Part shown: one piece after another, positions 1 through 8,558 of the stretch
Layout of the letters: every line of letters begins with the position of its first letter
Position numbering within the stretch: position 1 is the first letter of the stretch
Source: Mesoterricola sediminis
GTDB lineage: Bacteria; Acidobacteriota; Holophagae; Holophagales; Holophagaceae
Direction: 5' to 3'
Assembly (NCBI RefSeq): GCF_030295425.1
Contig: NZ_AP027081.1
Span: 2,044,965-2,108,964 of the forward strand
DNA length: 64,000 nucleotides
Position numbers and translations under genes: made by a program
Notes under the pieces: generated by a model
Seen by the model: the letters and a program-made list of their open reading frames with translations, nothing else
Databases searched by the model: none
Told to the model about the DNA's origin: nothing

Positions 1-4
1 GGCC

Positions 5-1432
5 CTAGAAACGGAGGTCGCGCTCGCCGGCGCGGATGCGCTCCAGGTAGGCTTCGGCGGCGGTGCGCGCCTTGGGGTTGGGGATGGTGGCCAGCTCCTT
101 GGCGATGATGGCCTCGCCCAGGCCGCGCAGCTCGGTGTCGCCGTAGTCCTCGATGTACTCCATGAGGGTGAGGAGGGCGTTGGGCTGGCAGACGTTGGCG
201 ATCTGGCCGCTCTTGGCGAGCTTCATGAACCGGTCGCCGGTGCGGCCTTCCCGGTAGCAGGCGGTGCAGTAGCTGGGGATGTAGCCGTCCCGCAGCAGGT
301 CCTTGAGGACCTCGGTGGGGCTGCGGTGGTCGGCGGGCTCGAACTGGGGCACGGGCTCGGGCTCGCCCAGCTTGTGGGTCTGGGCGTAGCCGCCCACGCC
401 GGTGCAGGAGCCGGCGCTGACCTGGGAGATGCCCAGGGCGATGACCTCCTCGCGGTAGCCCATGGGCTCGCGGGTGGAGAGGATCATGCCGGTGTAGGGC
501 ACGGCGAGGCGGAGCACGGCGACCACCTTCTTGAAGTCGTCGTCCCCGACCAGGTGCGGGAACTGGCTGGCGGTGACGCCGCTGGCGCTGCGGATGCGGG
601 GCACGGACAGGGTGTGGGGGCCCACGCCCAGGGCCGCTTCCAGGTGCTCCCCGTGCATGAGCATGGCGACGGTGTCGTAGCGCCAGTCGTAGAGGCCGTA
701 GAGCACGCCCAGACCGACGTCGTCGATGCCGGCCTTCATGGCGCGGTCGTGGGCCGTGGTGTGCCATTCGTAGTTGCGCTTGGGCCCGCCCCGGTGGACG
801 GTCTGGTACGTGGGCTTGTGGTAGGTCTCCTGGAAGAGGATGTAGGTGCCGATGCCCGCGTCCTTCAGGCGCCGGTAGTCCTCCTCCGTGGTGGCGGCCA
901 CGTTCACGTTCACGCGGCGGATGGCGCCGTTGTCGAACTTGAGGGAATAGATGGTGGAGATGCACTCCAGGACGTAGTCGAGGGGGCAGTTGACGGGATC
1001 CTCGCCGACCTCCAGGGCCAGGCGCTTGTGGCCGAGGCCTTCGAGGACGCGGACCTCCTCGGCCAGCTCCGCCTGGTCCAGGCGCCGGCGGGGCATGGGA
1101 TTGCCGTGGTTGTAGCCGCAGTACGAGCACTGGTTGACGCAGAAGTCGGAGAGGTAGAGGGGGGCGAACATGACGATCCGCCGGCCGTAGATGTGCTCCT
1201 TGACGTGGCGGGCCAGCCTGAAGACCTCCTCCAGCACCTGCGGGTCCTGGACGTCCAGGAGCACGGCGGCCTCGCGGTGGGTGAGCCCCCCGAAGCCGGC
1301 CGCCTTGTCCAGGATCGCCCGCACCCGGGCGGGGTCCTGGGCCGCGGTCCGGGCCGCCTCCAGCGTCTCCAGGATCTCTCCGTCGTGGATGAAGATCGCG
1401 GGGTCCATGGATGAGGGGTCGTAGGCGGTCAT
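5..1432 (-). CDS. hydG: [FeFe]-hydrogenase maturase HydG (radical SAM tyrosine lyase)
   Basis: 475 aa. HydG splits tyrosine to p-cresol and CO/cyanide, which become the ligands of the H-cluster precursor. The radical-SAM motif CVNQCSYC (CX3CX2C) is visible about 100 residues in, and the C-terminal CTAC ... VCQPN cysteines match the second, HydG-specific Fe-S site; length is normal for the family. The start MTAYDP is chosen because its ATG overlaps the stop of the upstream TM1266-type gene as ATGA; the frame stays open further upstream but that part is low-complexity and not HydG-like. HydE and HydF are not in the window and may lie beyond the left edge. Family assignment is firm. Confidence 0.96.
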   Translation of the reverse strand: MTAYDPSSMDPAIFIHDGEILETLEAARTAAQDPARVRAILDKAAGFGGLTHREAAVLLDVQDPQVLEEVFRLARHVKEHIYGRRIVMFAPLYLSDFCVNQCSYCGYNHGNPMPRRRLDQAELAEEVRVLEGLGHKRLALEVGEDPVNCPLDYVLECISTIYSLKFDNGAIRRVNVNVAATTEEDYRRLKDAGIGTYILFQETYHKPTYQTVHRGGPKRNYEWHTTAHDRAMKAGIDDVGLGVLYGLYDWRYDTVAMLMHGEHLEAALGVGPHTLSVPRIRSASGVTASQFPHLVGDDDFKKVVAVLRLAVPYTGMILSTREPMGYREEVIALGISQVSAGSCTGVGGYAQTHKLGEPEPVPQFEPADHRSPTEVLKDLLRDGYIPSYCTACYREGRTGDRFMKLAKSGQIANVCQPNALLTLMEYIEDYGDTELRGLGEAIIAKELATIPNPKARTAAEAYLERIRAGERDLRF

Positions 1433-1683
1433 GGCAGCTCCTTCGTCAGGGCGGATTTCACCGAGATCCCCGCGATCCGCCCCAGGCGGCCGGTGAGGGC
1501 GCTCAGCTCGTCGGAGGTGCCGTCCACGATGAGCGACACCACGGAGACGCCCCGCTCCCGGTAGGGAAGGCCCATGCGCCCGACGATCACGGCCGCGGCC
1601 TCGTGGAGGACGGCGTTGACGGCCGGGGCCGCCTCCAGGTCCTCGACCACGATGCCCACCACGCCGAGTCGCTTGCGTTCCAT
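1429..1683 (-). CDS. TM1266-type iron-only hydrogenase system putative regulator (ACT fold)
   Basis: 84 aa, starting MERKRLGVVGIVVED. Small ACT/NikR-C-like proteins of this kind are regularly found beside hydE/hydG/hydF and are annotated as putative regulators of the iron-only hydrogenase system; the ligand is unknown. The fold signature is a beta-alpha-beta pattern with VVGIVVED near the start and SVVSLIVDG in the middle, and no DNA-binding domain. Its TGA overlaps the hydG ATG by 4 bases, so the two are almost certainly translationally coupled. It is the first gene of the leftward transcript, so its promoter must lie in 1684-1996, opposite rex. Confidence 0.85.
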   Translation of the reverse strand: MERKRLGVVGIVVEDLEAAPAVNAVLHEAAAVIVGRMGLPYRERGVSVVSLIVDGTSDELSALTGRLGRIAGISVKSALTKELP

Positions 1684-1879
1684 GGGGCGGCCCTTTCGAT
1701 GGGCCCGGCCGGCGGCATGGGAGGGCGGATGGGAAACCCATTCGGCCTTCCGCTCGGGGTGTGCCTCGCGGTCGGGGGGGGTGGGGGTAACGACCGGCCG
1801 CGGAACGGATCCCGCGGCCCGACCCCTCCAGGTTCAGGGCGGCGGCGGGGGGCGTCAACCCATCGGTGACAAATTTAAT

Positions 1880-1891
1880 GACCTTTAGGTC
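1880..1891. promoter_or_regulatory. Short inverted repeat in hydG/rex divergent intergenic region
   Basis: GACCT-TT-AGGTC, two perfect 5-bp arms with a 2-base spacer, placed between the divergent TM1266-type gene and rex. Compact enough to be a dimer operator, but the regulator is unknown and a chance palindrome of this size is possible. Confidence 0.3.
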
Positions 1892-1896
1892 GTCTA

Positions 1897-1914
1897 TTGT
1901 GATCCCCGTCACCC
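1897..1914. promoter_or_regulatory. Candidate Rex operator 1
   Basis: TTGTGAT-CCCC-GTCACCC fits the Rex consensus TTGTGAA-N4-TTCACAA with exact spacing and 10 of 14 fixed positions. It also fits a Crp/Fnr-like TGTGA-N6-TCACA site at 9 of 10 positions, so a Crp-family protein is the main alternative. It lies midway between the divergent hydG-side and rex-side transcripts and could control both. The rex gene is immediately to the right, which favours Rex autoregulation by NADH/NAD+ ratio. Confidence 0.5.
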
Positions 1915-1971
1915 AAAAGAAAAAGGGCTCCGAAACCCCGGGGCGTAAAATAGTCGTAACAAAATGTAACG

Positions 1972-1989
1972 CTGTTCAAAATTTCACGG
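1972..1989. promoter_or_regulatory. Candidate Rex operator 2, just before the rex start
   Basis: Read on the minus strand, CCGTGAA-ATTT-TGAACAG matches the Rex consensus at 9 of 14 fixed positions with correct spacing. It ends 7 bases before the rex ATG, where bound repressor would block transcription or initiation. Weaker than the site at 1897. A direct repeat GTAAC-aaaat-GTAAC lies just upstream (1956-1970). Confidence 0.35.
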
Positions 1990-1996
1990 ACTGACC

Positions 1997-2653
1997 ATGA
2001 AGCCCATTTCGGATAAGGTCATCGGCCGCCTCGCCCGCTATCGCACCCTCCTCACGGAGCAGGTGCCGGAGGGGCGCACCCACCTCTTCTCCTACGAGAT
2101 CGCCGCGGCGATGCGCCTGGCGGACTCCCAGGTCCGGCGCGACCTCATGGCCGTGGGCACGCGGGGGGTCCCCCAGCACGGCTACGAGATCGAGGCCCTC
2201 AAGGCCAGGCTGGACGACGCCCTCGCCCTGGACCGGGCCCACGGGGTCGCGGTGGTGGGGGCGGGGGACCTGGGCCGCGCCCTCATCGCCTTCCTGGAGG
2301 CCCGCCGGACCACCCTGGCCATCCGGGCGGCCTTCGACGTGGACCCCGCCAAGGTGAACCGCGTGTTCTCGGGCGTGAAGTGCCACGCCATGGCCGACCT
2401 GGAGAAGGTCGTCGCCGCGGAGGGCATCACCCTGGCCATCCTCTGCGTGCCCGCGGCGGCGGCCCAGCCCGCGGCGGACGCCCTGGTCCACGCCGGGATC
2501 CGCGGCGTCCTCAATTTCGCCCCCGTGGCCCTGCGCCTCCCGGTGCAGGTCGCCCTGGAGGAGCTCGTGATCACCACCTACCTGGAGAAGCTCGCCTACT
2601 TCACCACCCACCCAGCCAAGGAGCGCCGGAATGGCCGACATGACGCGCGTTGA
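1997..2653 (+). CDS. rex: Redox-sensing transcriptional repressor Rex
   Basis: 218 aa, normal Rex length. Rex binds DNA when NAD+ is high and lets go when NADH accumulates, switching fermentative and hydrogenase genes. The N-terminal winged helix contains the recognition segment LADSQVRRDLMAVG (about residues 39-52), and the Rossmann part starts with VAVVGAGDLGRALIAF (about 82-97), the dinucleotide-binding loop GAGDLG. It is the first gene of the hydrogenase operon and overlaps hydC by 23 bases, so the regulator is made with its target. No clear Shine-Dalgarno precedes the ATG, and candidate Rex boxes lie directly upstream. Confidence 0.93.
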   Translation: MKPISDKVIGRLARYRTLLTEQVPEGRTHLFSYEIAAAMRLADSQVRRDLMAVGTRGVPQHGYEIEALKARLDDALALDRAHGVAVVGAGDLGRALIAFLEARRTTLAIRAAFDVDPAKVNRVFSGVKCHAMADLEKVVAAEGITLAILCVPAAAAQPAADALVHAGIRGVLNFAPVALRLPVQVALEELVITTYLEKLAYFTTHPAKERRNGRHDAR

Positions 2654-3110
2654 ATCCATCCTCGAGGGACATCCCGCCGCAGGGCGGGACCACCTCATCC
2701 CGATCCTCCAGGAGATCCAGGAAGCCGAGGGCTACCTTTCCCGGGAGGCCATCACCCGGGTGGGCGAGGCCCTCCATCTCCCGGCCAGCAAGATCTTCGG
2801 GGTGGCCACCTTCTACAACATGTTCCGGTTCCAGCCCAAGGGCGTCCACCACGTCATGGTCTGCCGGGGCACGGCCTGCCACGTGAAGGGCAGCAAGCGG
2901 GTCCTGGACCAGGTGACCCGGACCCTGCGCATCGAGCCGGGCCAGACCACCCGCGACGGGCAGTTCAGCCTGGAGGTGGTCGCCTGCATGGGGGCCTGCG
3001 GCCTCGCCCCCGTGGTCAACATCAACGGCCAGTTCCACGCCAAGGCCACTCCCCTGAAGCTGCAGCGTATCCTCGACGCCTGCCGGGAACAGGAGCTCAG
3101 CCATGTCTAG
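2631..3110 (+). CDS. hydC: NuoE-like [2Fe-2S] subunit of multimeric [FeFe] hydrogenase (HydC)
   Basis: 159 aa thioredoxin-fold ferredoxin of the NuoE/HndA/HydC family. It passes electrons within the diaphorase part of NAD(P)-linked or electron-bifurcating hydrogenases. The cluster ligands are seen as CRGTAC and CMGAC, about 39 residues apart, preceded by the typical helical segment with FGVATFYNMF. AAGGAG lies 7 bases before the ATG at 2631; a second in-frame ATG four codons later is less well placed. The gene begins inside the end of rex and ends inside the start of hydB (8-base overlap), typical of a tightly coupled complex. Confidence 0.93.
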   Translation: MADMTRVESILEGHPAAGRDHLIPILQEIQEAEGYLSREAITRVGEALHLPASKIFGVATFYNMFRFQPKGVHHVMVCRGTACHVKGSKRVLDQVTRTLRIEPGQTTRDGQFSLEVVACMGACGLAPVVNINGQFHAKATPLKLQRILDACREQELSHV

Positions 3111-6100
3111 CCCGACCTCCCACGCCTGCTGGTCACCGGCCCCGCGGCCGGGTTCCGCCCTCCTGGGGGCCCTCCAGGACGGTCCCTTCCGGGGCCTGGA
3201 AGGCGAGGCCCTGGACGGGCTTCTCGCCGCCCTCCGCCGGGAGCGGGTCGAGCGCCCCGTGATCTTCGTGGGGGCCGGCACCTGCGGCCTCGGCGCCGGC
3301 GCGGACAAGACCCTCGCCCAGGTGAAGGCCTGGTGCGAGGCGACGGGCCGCGACGCGGAGATCCGGGAGGTCGGCTGCATCGGCCTCTGCTCCGAGGAGC
3401 CCATGGTCGACGTGCAGCTGCCGGGCCGGGCCCGCATCTCCTTCGCCGCGGTCACCGCCGACCGGGTCGACGAAGTCCTGGAGGGGGTGTTCCAGGGCCG
3501 GCCCGACGTGGAGCGGGCCCTGGGCCAGTTCCCGGCCGAGGGGCAGGAAGCGTGGCCGGGGGTCCGGCCCATGGCCGAGCACCCCTTCCTGGCGCGGCAG
3601 AAGCGCTGGGTCCTGGCGAACTCGGGGCTGATCGACTTCACCTCCATCGACGAGTACATCGCCCGGGGCGGCTACGACGCCCTCCACGCCACCCTCACGG
3701 GCCGGACCCGCCAGGAGGTGGTGGACGAGGTGCTGGCCTCGGGCCTGCGCGGCCGGGGCGGGGGCGGGTTCCCCACCGGGCGCAAGTGGAAGATGGCCCT
3801 GGACGCCCAGAGCGACCAGAAGTACATGATCTGCAACGCGGACGAGGGCGACCCCGGCGCGTTCATGGACCGGGCGGTCTGCGAGAGCGATCCCCACCGG
3901 CTCCTGGAGGGCATGATCACGGGCTGCTACGCCATCGGCGCCTCCAAGGCCTACATCTACATCCGGGCCGAGTACCCCCTGGCCATCCGCAACCTGAAGC
4001 TGGCCATGGCCCAGGCCCGGGCGTACGGCCTCCTGGGCGAGAACATCCTCGGCAGCGGCTTCAGCCTCGACATCGTCCTCAAGATGGGCGCCGGGGCCTT
4101 CGTGTGCGGCGAGGAGACCGCCCTCATGCACTCCATCGAGGGCCGGCGGGGCATGCCGCGGCCCCGGCCGCCGTACCCGATCCAGTCCGGGCTCTTCGGG
4201 AAACCGACGGTGATCAACAACGTGGAGACGTTCGCCAACATCCCCACCGTCATGCAGCTGGGCGGCGCCGGGTTCGCGGCCACGGGCACCGAGGGCAGCA
4301 AGGGCACCAAGGTTTTCGCCCTCTCGGGCATGGTGCGCCGCACGGGCCTGGTGGAGGTGCCCATGGGCACCGCCATCCGGGACGTGGTCTTCGCGGTGGG
4401 CGGCGGCATCCCCAACGGCAAGAAGTGCAAGGCCGTGCAGATCGGCGGGCCTTCCGGGGGCTGCATCCCCGAGCCGCACCTGGACCTGCCCTGCGACTAC
4501 GAGGCCCTGAAATCCTTCGGGGCCATCATGGGCTCCGGCGGCCTCGTGGTCATGGACGAGAACACGTGCATGGTCGACCTGGCCAAGTTCTTCATGGAGT
4601 TCATCCAGTCCGAGAGCTGCGGCAAGTGCATCCCCTGCCGGGAAGGCACGAAGCAGATGCTGGACATCCTCAAGGCCATCACCCAGAACCGGCGCAGCGA
4701 GGAAGGGCTCGACGCCCTCCTGCGCGTGCGGGGCGTGATGGTCCTCAAGGAACTGGGGGAGGCCATCCGGACCTCGAGCCTCTGCGGCCTCGGCCAGACG
4801 GCTCCCAATCCGGTGCTCAGCACCCTCAAATGGTTCCGGGAGGAGTACGAGGCCCACATCTACGAGCGGCGCTGCCCCGCGGGGGCCTGCCGCGAGCTGG
4901 TGGGCGCGCCCTGCCAGTCGGGCTGCCCTGTCGGGACCGAGGTCTGGAAGTACGTGGCCCACGTGGCCCTGGGCGAGTACGAGGACGCCTACGGGGCGAT
5001 CCGCGCGGCCAACCCCTTCCCGTCGGTGTGCGCCCGGGTCTGCAACCATCCCTGCGAGTCCAGCTGCCGCTGCGGCACCACGGGCGGCGATCCCATCGCC
5101 ATCCGCCACCTGAAGCGCTTCGTGGTGGACCGGGTGGACCCGGCCACCTTCAAGGGCGGCGCCCGGCCCCAGCGCCCCGGCGCCCCGCGGGTGGCGGTCG
5201 TCGGCGCGGGCCCCGCCGGCCTCACGGCGGCCCATGCCCTGGGCATGAAGGGCTACCCGGTCACCGTGTTCGAGCGGGAGCACAAGGCGGGCGGCATGCT
5301 GGTGGCCGGGATCCCGGCCTACCGGCTCCCCCGGGAGGTGCTGGAGCGGGAGATCGACAGCCTCATCAACGAGAACGTGCGGATGGAGTTCGGCAAGGCC
5401 CTGGGCCGCGACTTCACCATCCAGAGCCTCAAGGAGGAGGGCTACCAGGCCGTGTACCTGGCCCTGGGCTCCCACCAGAGCAAGCGCCTGGGCCTTCCCG
5501 GCGACGAGGTGGAGGGGATCGTCCCCGGCATCGCGTTCCTCAAGGCCTGGAACCTGCACGGCAGGGCCCTCGGCAGGGGCCGGGTGGGGGTGATCGGCGG
5601 CGGCAACAGCGCCCTGGACGCCGCCCGGGTCGCGCTCCGCCAGGAGGGCGTCGAGGAGGTGACGATCTTCTACCGCCGCACCCGCAACGAGATGCCGGCC
5701 TACCAGGAGGAGATCGAGGCCGCCCTGGACGAGGGCATCCGCGTCGAGACCCTGGTGGCGCCCCTCCAGGTGGTCTCCGCCGGCGGGCGCCTGCGGGGCA
5801 TCGTCTTCCAGCGCAACGAGCTGGGCGACCGGGACGAGAGCGGGCGCGCCCGCCCCGTGCCGATTCCCGGCAGCGAGTTCACCGCGGAGCTGGACACCCT
5901 CGTCGTGGCCATTTCGGAGGAGCCGGAGACGGCGTGCCTGGACGGGTTCCGCCTCAAGAGCTGGGGCGGGGTCGTCACCAACCCCGAATCGGGCCTCACC
6001 AGCCAGAAGCGGGTCTACGCCGGGGGCGACGTGGTCACCGGGCCGAGCACCGTCATCGAGGCGGTGGCCGCCGGCAAGAACGCCGCCGTCATGATCGACC

Positions 6101-6345
6101 GCCAGCTGACCGGGCGCCAGCTCAAGGTGCTGGGCGGGGTGGCCCTGCCCACCGTCTACATCCCGCCCTTCGCGGGCGAGGAGGAGGAGGGGGAGGGCCC
6201 GGCCCGGGCCGTGCCGCCCCACCTGCCGCTCGAGATGCGGAGGAAGAACTTCCGGGAGGTGGACCTGTGCCTCTCCGAGGAGCACGCCCTCTGCGAGGCG
6301 CGGCGATGCCTGCGCTGCGACGTCGAATTCACCCAGCCCGTCTAG
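3103..6345 (+). CDS. hydB: HydB: NuoF-type diaphorase fused to a GltD/NfnB-like FAD-NAD(P) oxidoreductase
   Basis: 1080 aa, much longer than an ordinary HydB (about 600). Order: N-terminal thioredoxin-like 2Fe-2S module (CGLGAG ... CIGLC, about residues 66-105); NuoF core with the FMN/NADH loops GLRGRGGGGFPTGRKW and NADEGDPGAF; 4Fe-4S motif CGKCIPCREG near 506; then, where HydB normally has a C-terminal ferredoxin, a Fer4_20-type Cys domain (CQSGCPVG near 603, CARVCNHPCESSC), an FAD Rossmann fold (VAVVGAGPAGL near 696), an NAD(P) fold (VGVIGGGNSALD near 827) and a closing CLRCDVE motif. The second half resembles the small subunit of glutamate synthase and NfnB, which use NADPH. Overlaps hydC by 8 bases; hydA follows after 12. 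Joint NAD/NADP coupling is inferred. Confidence 0.92.
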   Translation: MSSPTSHACWSPAPRPGSALLGALQDGPFRGLEGEALDGLLAALRRERVERPVIFVGAGTCGLGAGADKTLAQVKAWCEATGRDAEIREVGCIGLCSEEPMVDVQLPGRARISFAAVTADRVDEVLEGVFQGRPDVERALGQFPAEGQEAWPGVRPMAEHPFLARQKRWVLANSGLIDFTSIDEYIARGGYDALHATLTGRTRQEVVDEVLASGLRGRGGGGFPTGRKWKMALDAQSDQKYMICNADEGDPGAFMDRAVCESDPHRLLEGMITGCYAIGASKAYIYIRAEYPLAIRNLKLAMAQARAYGLLGENILGSGFSLDIVLKMGAGAFVCGEETALMHSIEGRRGMPRPRPPYPIQSGLFGKPTVINNVETFANIPTVMQLGGAGFAATGTEGSKGTKVFALSGMVRRTGLVEVPMGTAIRDVVFAVGGGIPNGKKCKAVQIGGPSGGCIPEPHLDLPCDYEALKSFGAIMGSGGLVVMDENTCMVDLAKFFMEFIQSESCGKCIPCREGTKQMLDILKAITQNRRSEEGLDALLRVRGVMVLKELGEAIRTSSLCGLGQTAPNPVLSTLKWFREEYEAHIYERRCPAGACRELVGAPCQSGCPVGTEVWKYVAHVALGEYEDAYGAIRAANPFPSVCARVCNHPCESSCRCGTTGGDPIAIRHLKRFVVDRVDPATFKGGARPQRPGAPRVAVVGAGPAGLTAAHALGMKGYPVTVFEREHKAGGMLVAGIPAYRLPREVLEREIDSLINENVRMEFGKALGRDFTIQSLKEEGYQAVYLALGSHQSKRLGLPGDEVEGIVPGIAFLKAWNLHGRALGRGRVGVIGGGNSALDAARVALRQEGVEEVTIFYRRTRNEMPAYQEEIEAALDEGIRVETLVAPLQVVSAGGRLRGIVFQRNELGDRDESGRARPVPIPGSEFTAELDTLVVAISEEPETACLDGFRLKSWGGVVTNPESGLTSQKRVYAGGDVVTGPSTVIEAVAAGKNAAVMIDRQLTGRQLKVLGGVALPTVYIPPFAGEEEEGEGPARAVPPHLPLEMRRKNFREVDLCLSEEHALCEARRCLRCDVEFTQPV

Positions 6346-6357
6346 AAGAGGTCCGAG

Positions 6358-8079
6358 ATGCTCACCCTTGAAGCGAACGGCCAGAACCTGGAAGCGAAGA
6401 AGGGGGATACGATCCTCCAGGCCCTCAAGCGCGGGGGGATCCACGTCCCCACCCTCTGCCACATGGAGGGTCTCCTGCCCTCGGGCACCTGCCGCATGTG
6501 CGTGGTGGAGGTGGAGGGCATGCCGGGGCTCACGCCGGCCTGCTCCTATCCCGCCGCGGACGGCATGAAGATCCGCACCTCCACCCCCGCGGTCCTCCGG
6601 ACCCGGAAGGCCATCGTGGAACTCCTGCTGGCCAACCACCCCGACGACTGCCTCTACTGCGCCCGCAACGGCAAGTGCGACCTCGCGAGCCTCGCCCGCG
6701 AGAACGGCGTGCGCCAGCGGGTCTTCCGCGGCGCGCGCAAGCGGAAGGAGAAGGACATCTCCAGCCCGTCCATCATCCGGGATCCGGAGAAGTGCATCCT
6801 CTGCGGCAAGTGCGTCCGGACCTGCGAGGAGATCCAGGGCGTCAGCGCCATCGATTTCGTCAACCGCGGCAGCCGCGCCTTCGTCGGCACCGCCTTCGAC
6901 GAGGGGATGAACGTCAGCGCCTGCATCAATTGCGGCCAGTGCATCCTGGTCTGCCCCACCGCCGCCCTCACGGAGCGGAGCTACGTGGACGAGGTGCTCC
7001 GGCTCCTGGCCGACCCCGGGAAGACCGTGGTCGTCCAGCACGCCCCGGCCGTGTCGGTCTCCATCGCCGAGGAGTTCGGCATCCGGCCCGGCACGGACAT
7101 CGACGGCCAGATGGTGGCCGCCCTGCGCCGGATCGGGTTCGACCGGGTCTTCGACACCAGCTTCACCGCCGACCTCACCATCATGGAGGAGGGCAGCGAG
7201 CTCCTGAAGCGGGTGAAGGAGGGCGGGCCCCTGCCCATGTTCACCAGCTGCAGCCCGGGCTGGATCAAGTTCATGGAGCAGTTCTACCCCGAGCTGCTGC
7301 CCAACCTGTCCACCTGCAAGAGCCCCCAGCAGATGATGGGCGCGGTCATCAAGTCCTTCTGGGCGAAGCGGGAGAACCTGGACCCCAAGGACATCGTCAG
7401 CGTCTCGATCATGCCCTGCACGGCCAAGAAGTTCGAGTGCAGCCGGCCCGAGATGGGGCGCGACTACGTGCCCGACGTGGACTACGTGCTCACCACCCGC
7501 GAGCTGGCCGACCTGCTCCGCATCAAGGGCATCGACCCCGGGACCCTCGATCCCGAGGGCGCCGACTCCCCCTTCGGGGAGCGCTCCAGCGCCGGGAAGC
7601 TCTTCGGGGCGTCGGGCGGCGTCATGGAGGCGGCCATCCGGAGCGCCTACTTCCTCCTCACCGGGGACGAGATGAAGGACTACCGGATCCAGGACCTGCG
7701 GGGCATGAAGGGCTCCAAGGAGCTCCGGGTCAAGGCGGACGGCGTCGAGCTGGGCGCCGCCGTGGTCTCCAGCCTCGGCCAGGCCCGCAAGCTCATGGAG
7801 GAGATCAAGGCCGGCCGCAAGGACCTCCAGTTCGTGGAGGTCATGACCTGCCCCGGCGGCTGCATCAACGGCGGCGGCCAGCCCATCGGCGCCGATCCGG
7901 AGGCCGTGAAGGCCCGCATGGCCGCCCTCTACCAGATCGACCGGGAGGATACCCTGAGGGTCAGCCACAAGAACAGCCAGGTCCAGCGCCTCTACCAGGA
8001 GTTCCTGGGCGAGCCCCTGGGCCCCCTGAGCCACGAGCTGCTGCACACCCGGTACCAGAAGCGCGACGTGATGAGGTAG
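6358..8079 (+). CDS. hydA: [FeFe]-hydrogenase catalytic subunit HydA
   Basis: 573 aa, interconverts H2 with protons and electrons at the H-cluster. Order: N-terminal 2Fe-2S ferredoxin (CRMC near residue 45), His/Cys 4Fe-4S site (NHPDDCLYC), two 4Fe-4S sites (CILCGKCVRTC near 147, CINCGQCILVC near 188), then the H domain with L1 TSCSPGW (Cys 298), L2 MPCTAKKFE and L3 MTCPGGCINGGGQP. L1 has Ser where many enzymes have a second adjacent Cys (TSCCPxW). No membrane segment or Tat signal, so it is cytoplasmic. With HydB and HydC it forms a HydABC-type complex, probably electron-bifurcating with ferredoxin. Confidence 0.95.
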   Translation: MLTLEANGQNLEAKKGDTILQALKRGGIHVPTLCHMEGLLPSGTCRMCVVEVEGMPGLTPACSYPAADGMKIRTSTPAVLRTRKAIVELLLANHPDDCLYCARNGKCDLASLARENGVRQRVFRGARKRKEKDISSPSIIRDPEKCILCGKCVRTCEEIQGVSAIDFVNRGSRAFVGTAFDEGMNVSACINCGQCILVCPTAALTERSYVDEVLRLLADPGKTVVVQHAPAVSVSIAEEFGIRPGTDIDGQMVAALRRIGFDRVFDTSFTADLTIMEEGSELLKRVKEGGPLPMFTSCSPGWIKFMEQFYPELLPNLSTCKSPQQMMGAVIKSFWAKRENLDPKDIVSVSIMPCTAKKFECSRPEMGRDYVPDVDYVLTTRELADLLRIKGIDPGTLDPEGADSPFGERSSAGKLFGASGGVMEAAIRSAYFLLTGDEMKDYRIQDLRGMKGSKELRVKADGVELGAAVVSSLGQARKLMEEIKAGRKDLQFVEVMTCPGGCINGGGQPIGADPEAVKARMAALYQIDREDTLRVSHKNSQVQRLYQEFLGEPLGPLSHELLHTRYQKRDVMR

Positions 8080-8087
8080 GAGCGATC

Positions 8088-8501
8088 ATGAACGAGAAGA
8101 AGAACATCCTCGTCGTCGACGACGACATCGACCTGCTCGAGCAGGTGGCCCTCGTCATGGAGGCCGAGGGGCACCGGGTCGTCCGGGCCCAGGGCCAGAA
8201 GGAGGGGGAGGAGGCCCTGCTGACCACCATCCCCGACCTGGCCATCCTGGACCTGATGATGGAGAACATGGACAGCGGCTTCGTCCTCTGCCACCACGTC
8301 AAGCGCCTCTACCCGGGCACCCCGGTGATCCTCCTCACCGCCGTCAAGGCGGCGACGGGCCTGGACTTCCAGCCCCAGTCGGACGAGGCCGCCAGCTGGG
8401 TCAAGGCCGATGTGGTGATGGACAAACCCGTGCGACCCGAGCAGTTGCGGAACGAGTCCCGCCGGCTTCTCGGAATCGCCCCCGCCGTGGCCCGGCACTG
8501 A
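8088..8501 (+). CDS. Single-domain response regulator (CheY-like)
   Basis: 137 aa, a lone receiver domain. The acidic triad is VVDDDID at the start, the phospho-acceptor sits in LAILDLMMENMDSG and the conserved lysine is in MDKPVRPEQ. There is no output domain, so it must act by protein contact or as a phospho-transfer step. It starts 8 bases after hydA and lies 57 bases before the hydrogenase-like kinase, the likely phosphate donor. The start at 8088 gives MNEKKNILVVDDD; the frame is open upstream but overlaps hydA and is not receiver-like. The span between the phospho-Asp and the Lys is somewhat longer than usual. Confidence 0.88.
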   Translation: MNEKKNILVVDDDIDLLEQVALVMEAEGHRVVRAQGQKEGEEALLTTIPDLAILDLMMENMDSGFVLCHHVKRLYPGTPVILLTAVKAATGLDFQPQSDEAASWVKADVVMDKPVRPEQLRNESRRLLGIAPAVARH

Positions 8502-8558
8502 TACGATGCAGGTCGACACCCCACACTGGACAGTGAAGGACCCGGGAGGAACCTGGGC

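Noticed and set aside
3133..8046. 1637-codon open frame on the minus strand across hydB and hydA
   Set aside because: A shadow of high-GC codon bias: low-complexity Ala/Gly/Leu/His composition, no domains, and the opposite strand codes clear hydrogenase subunits.
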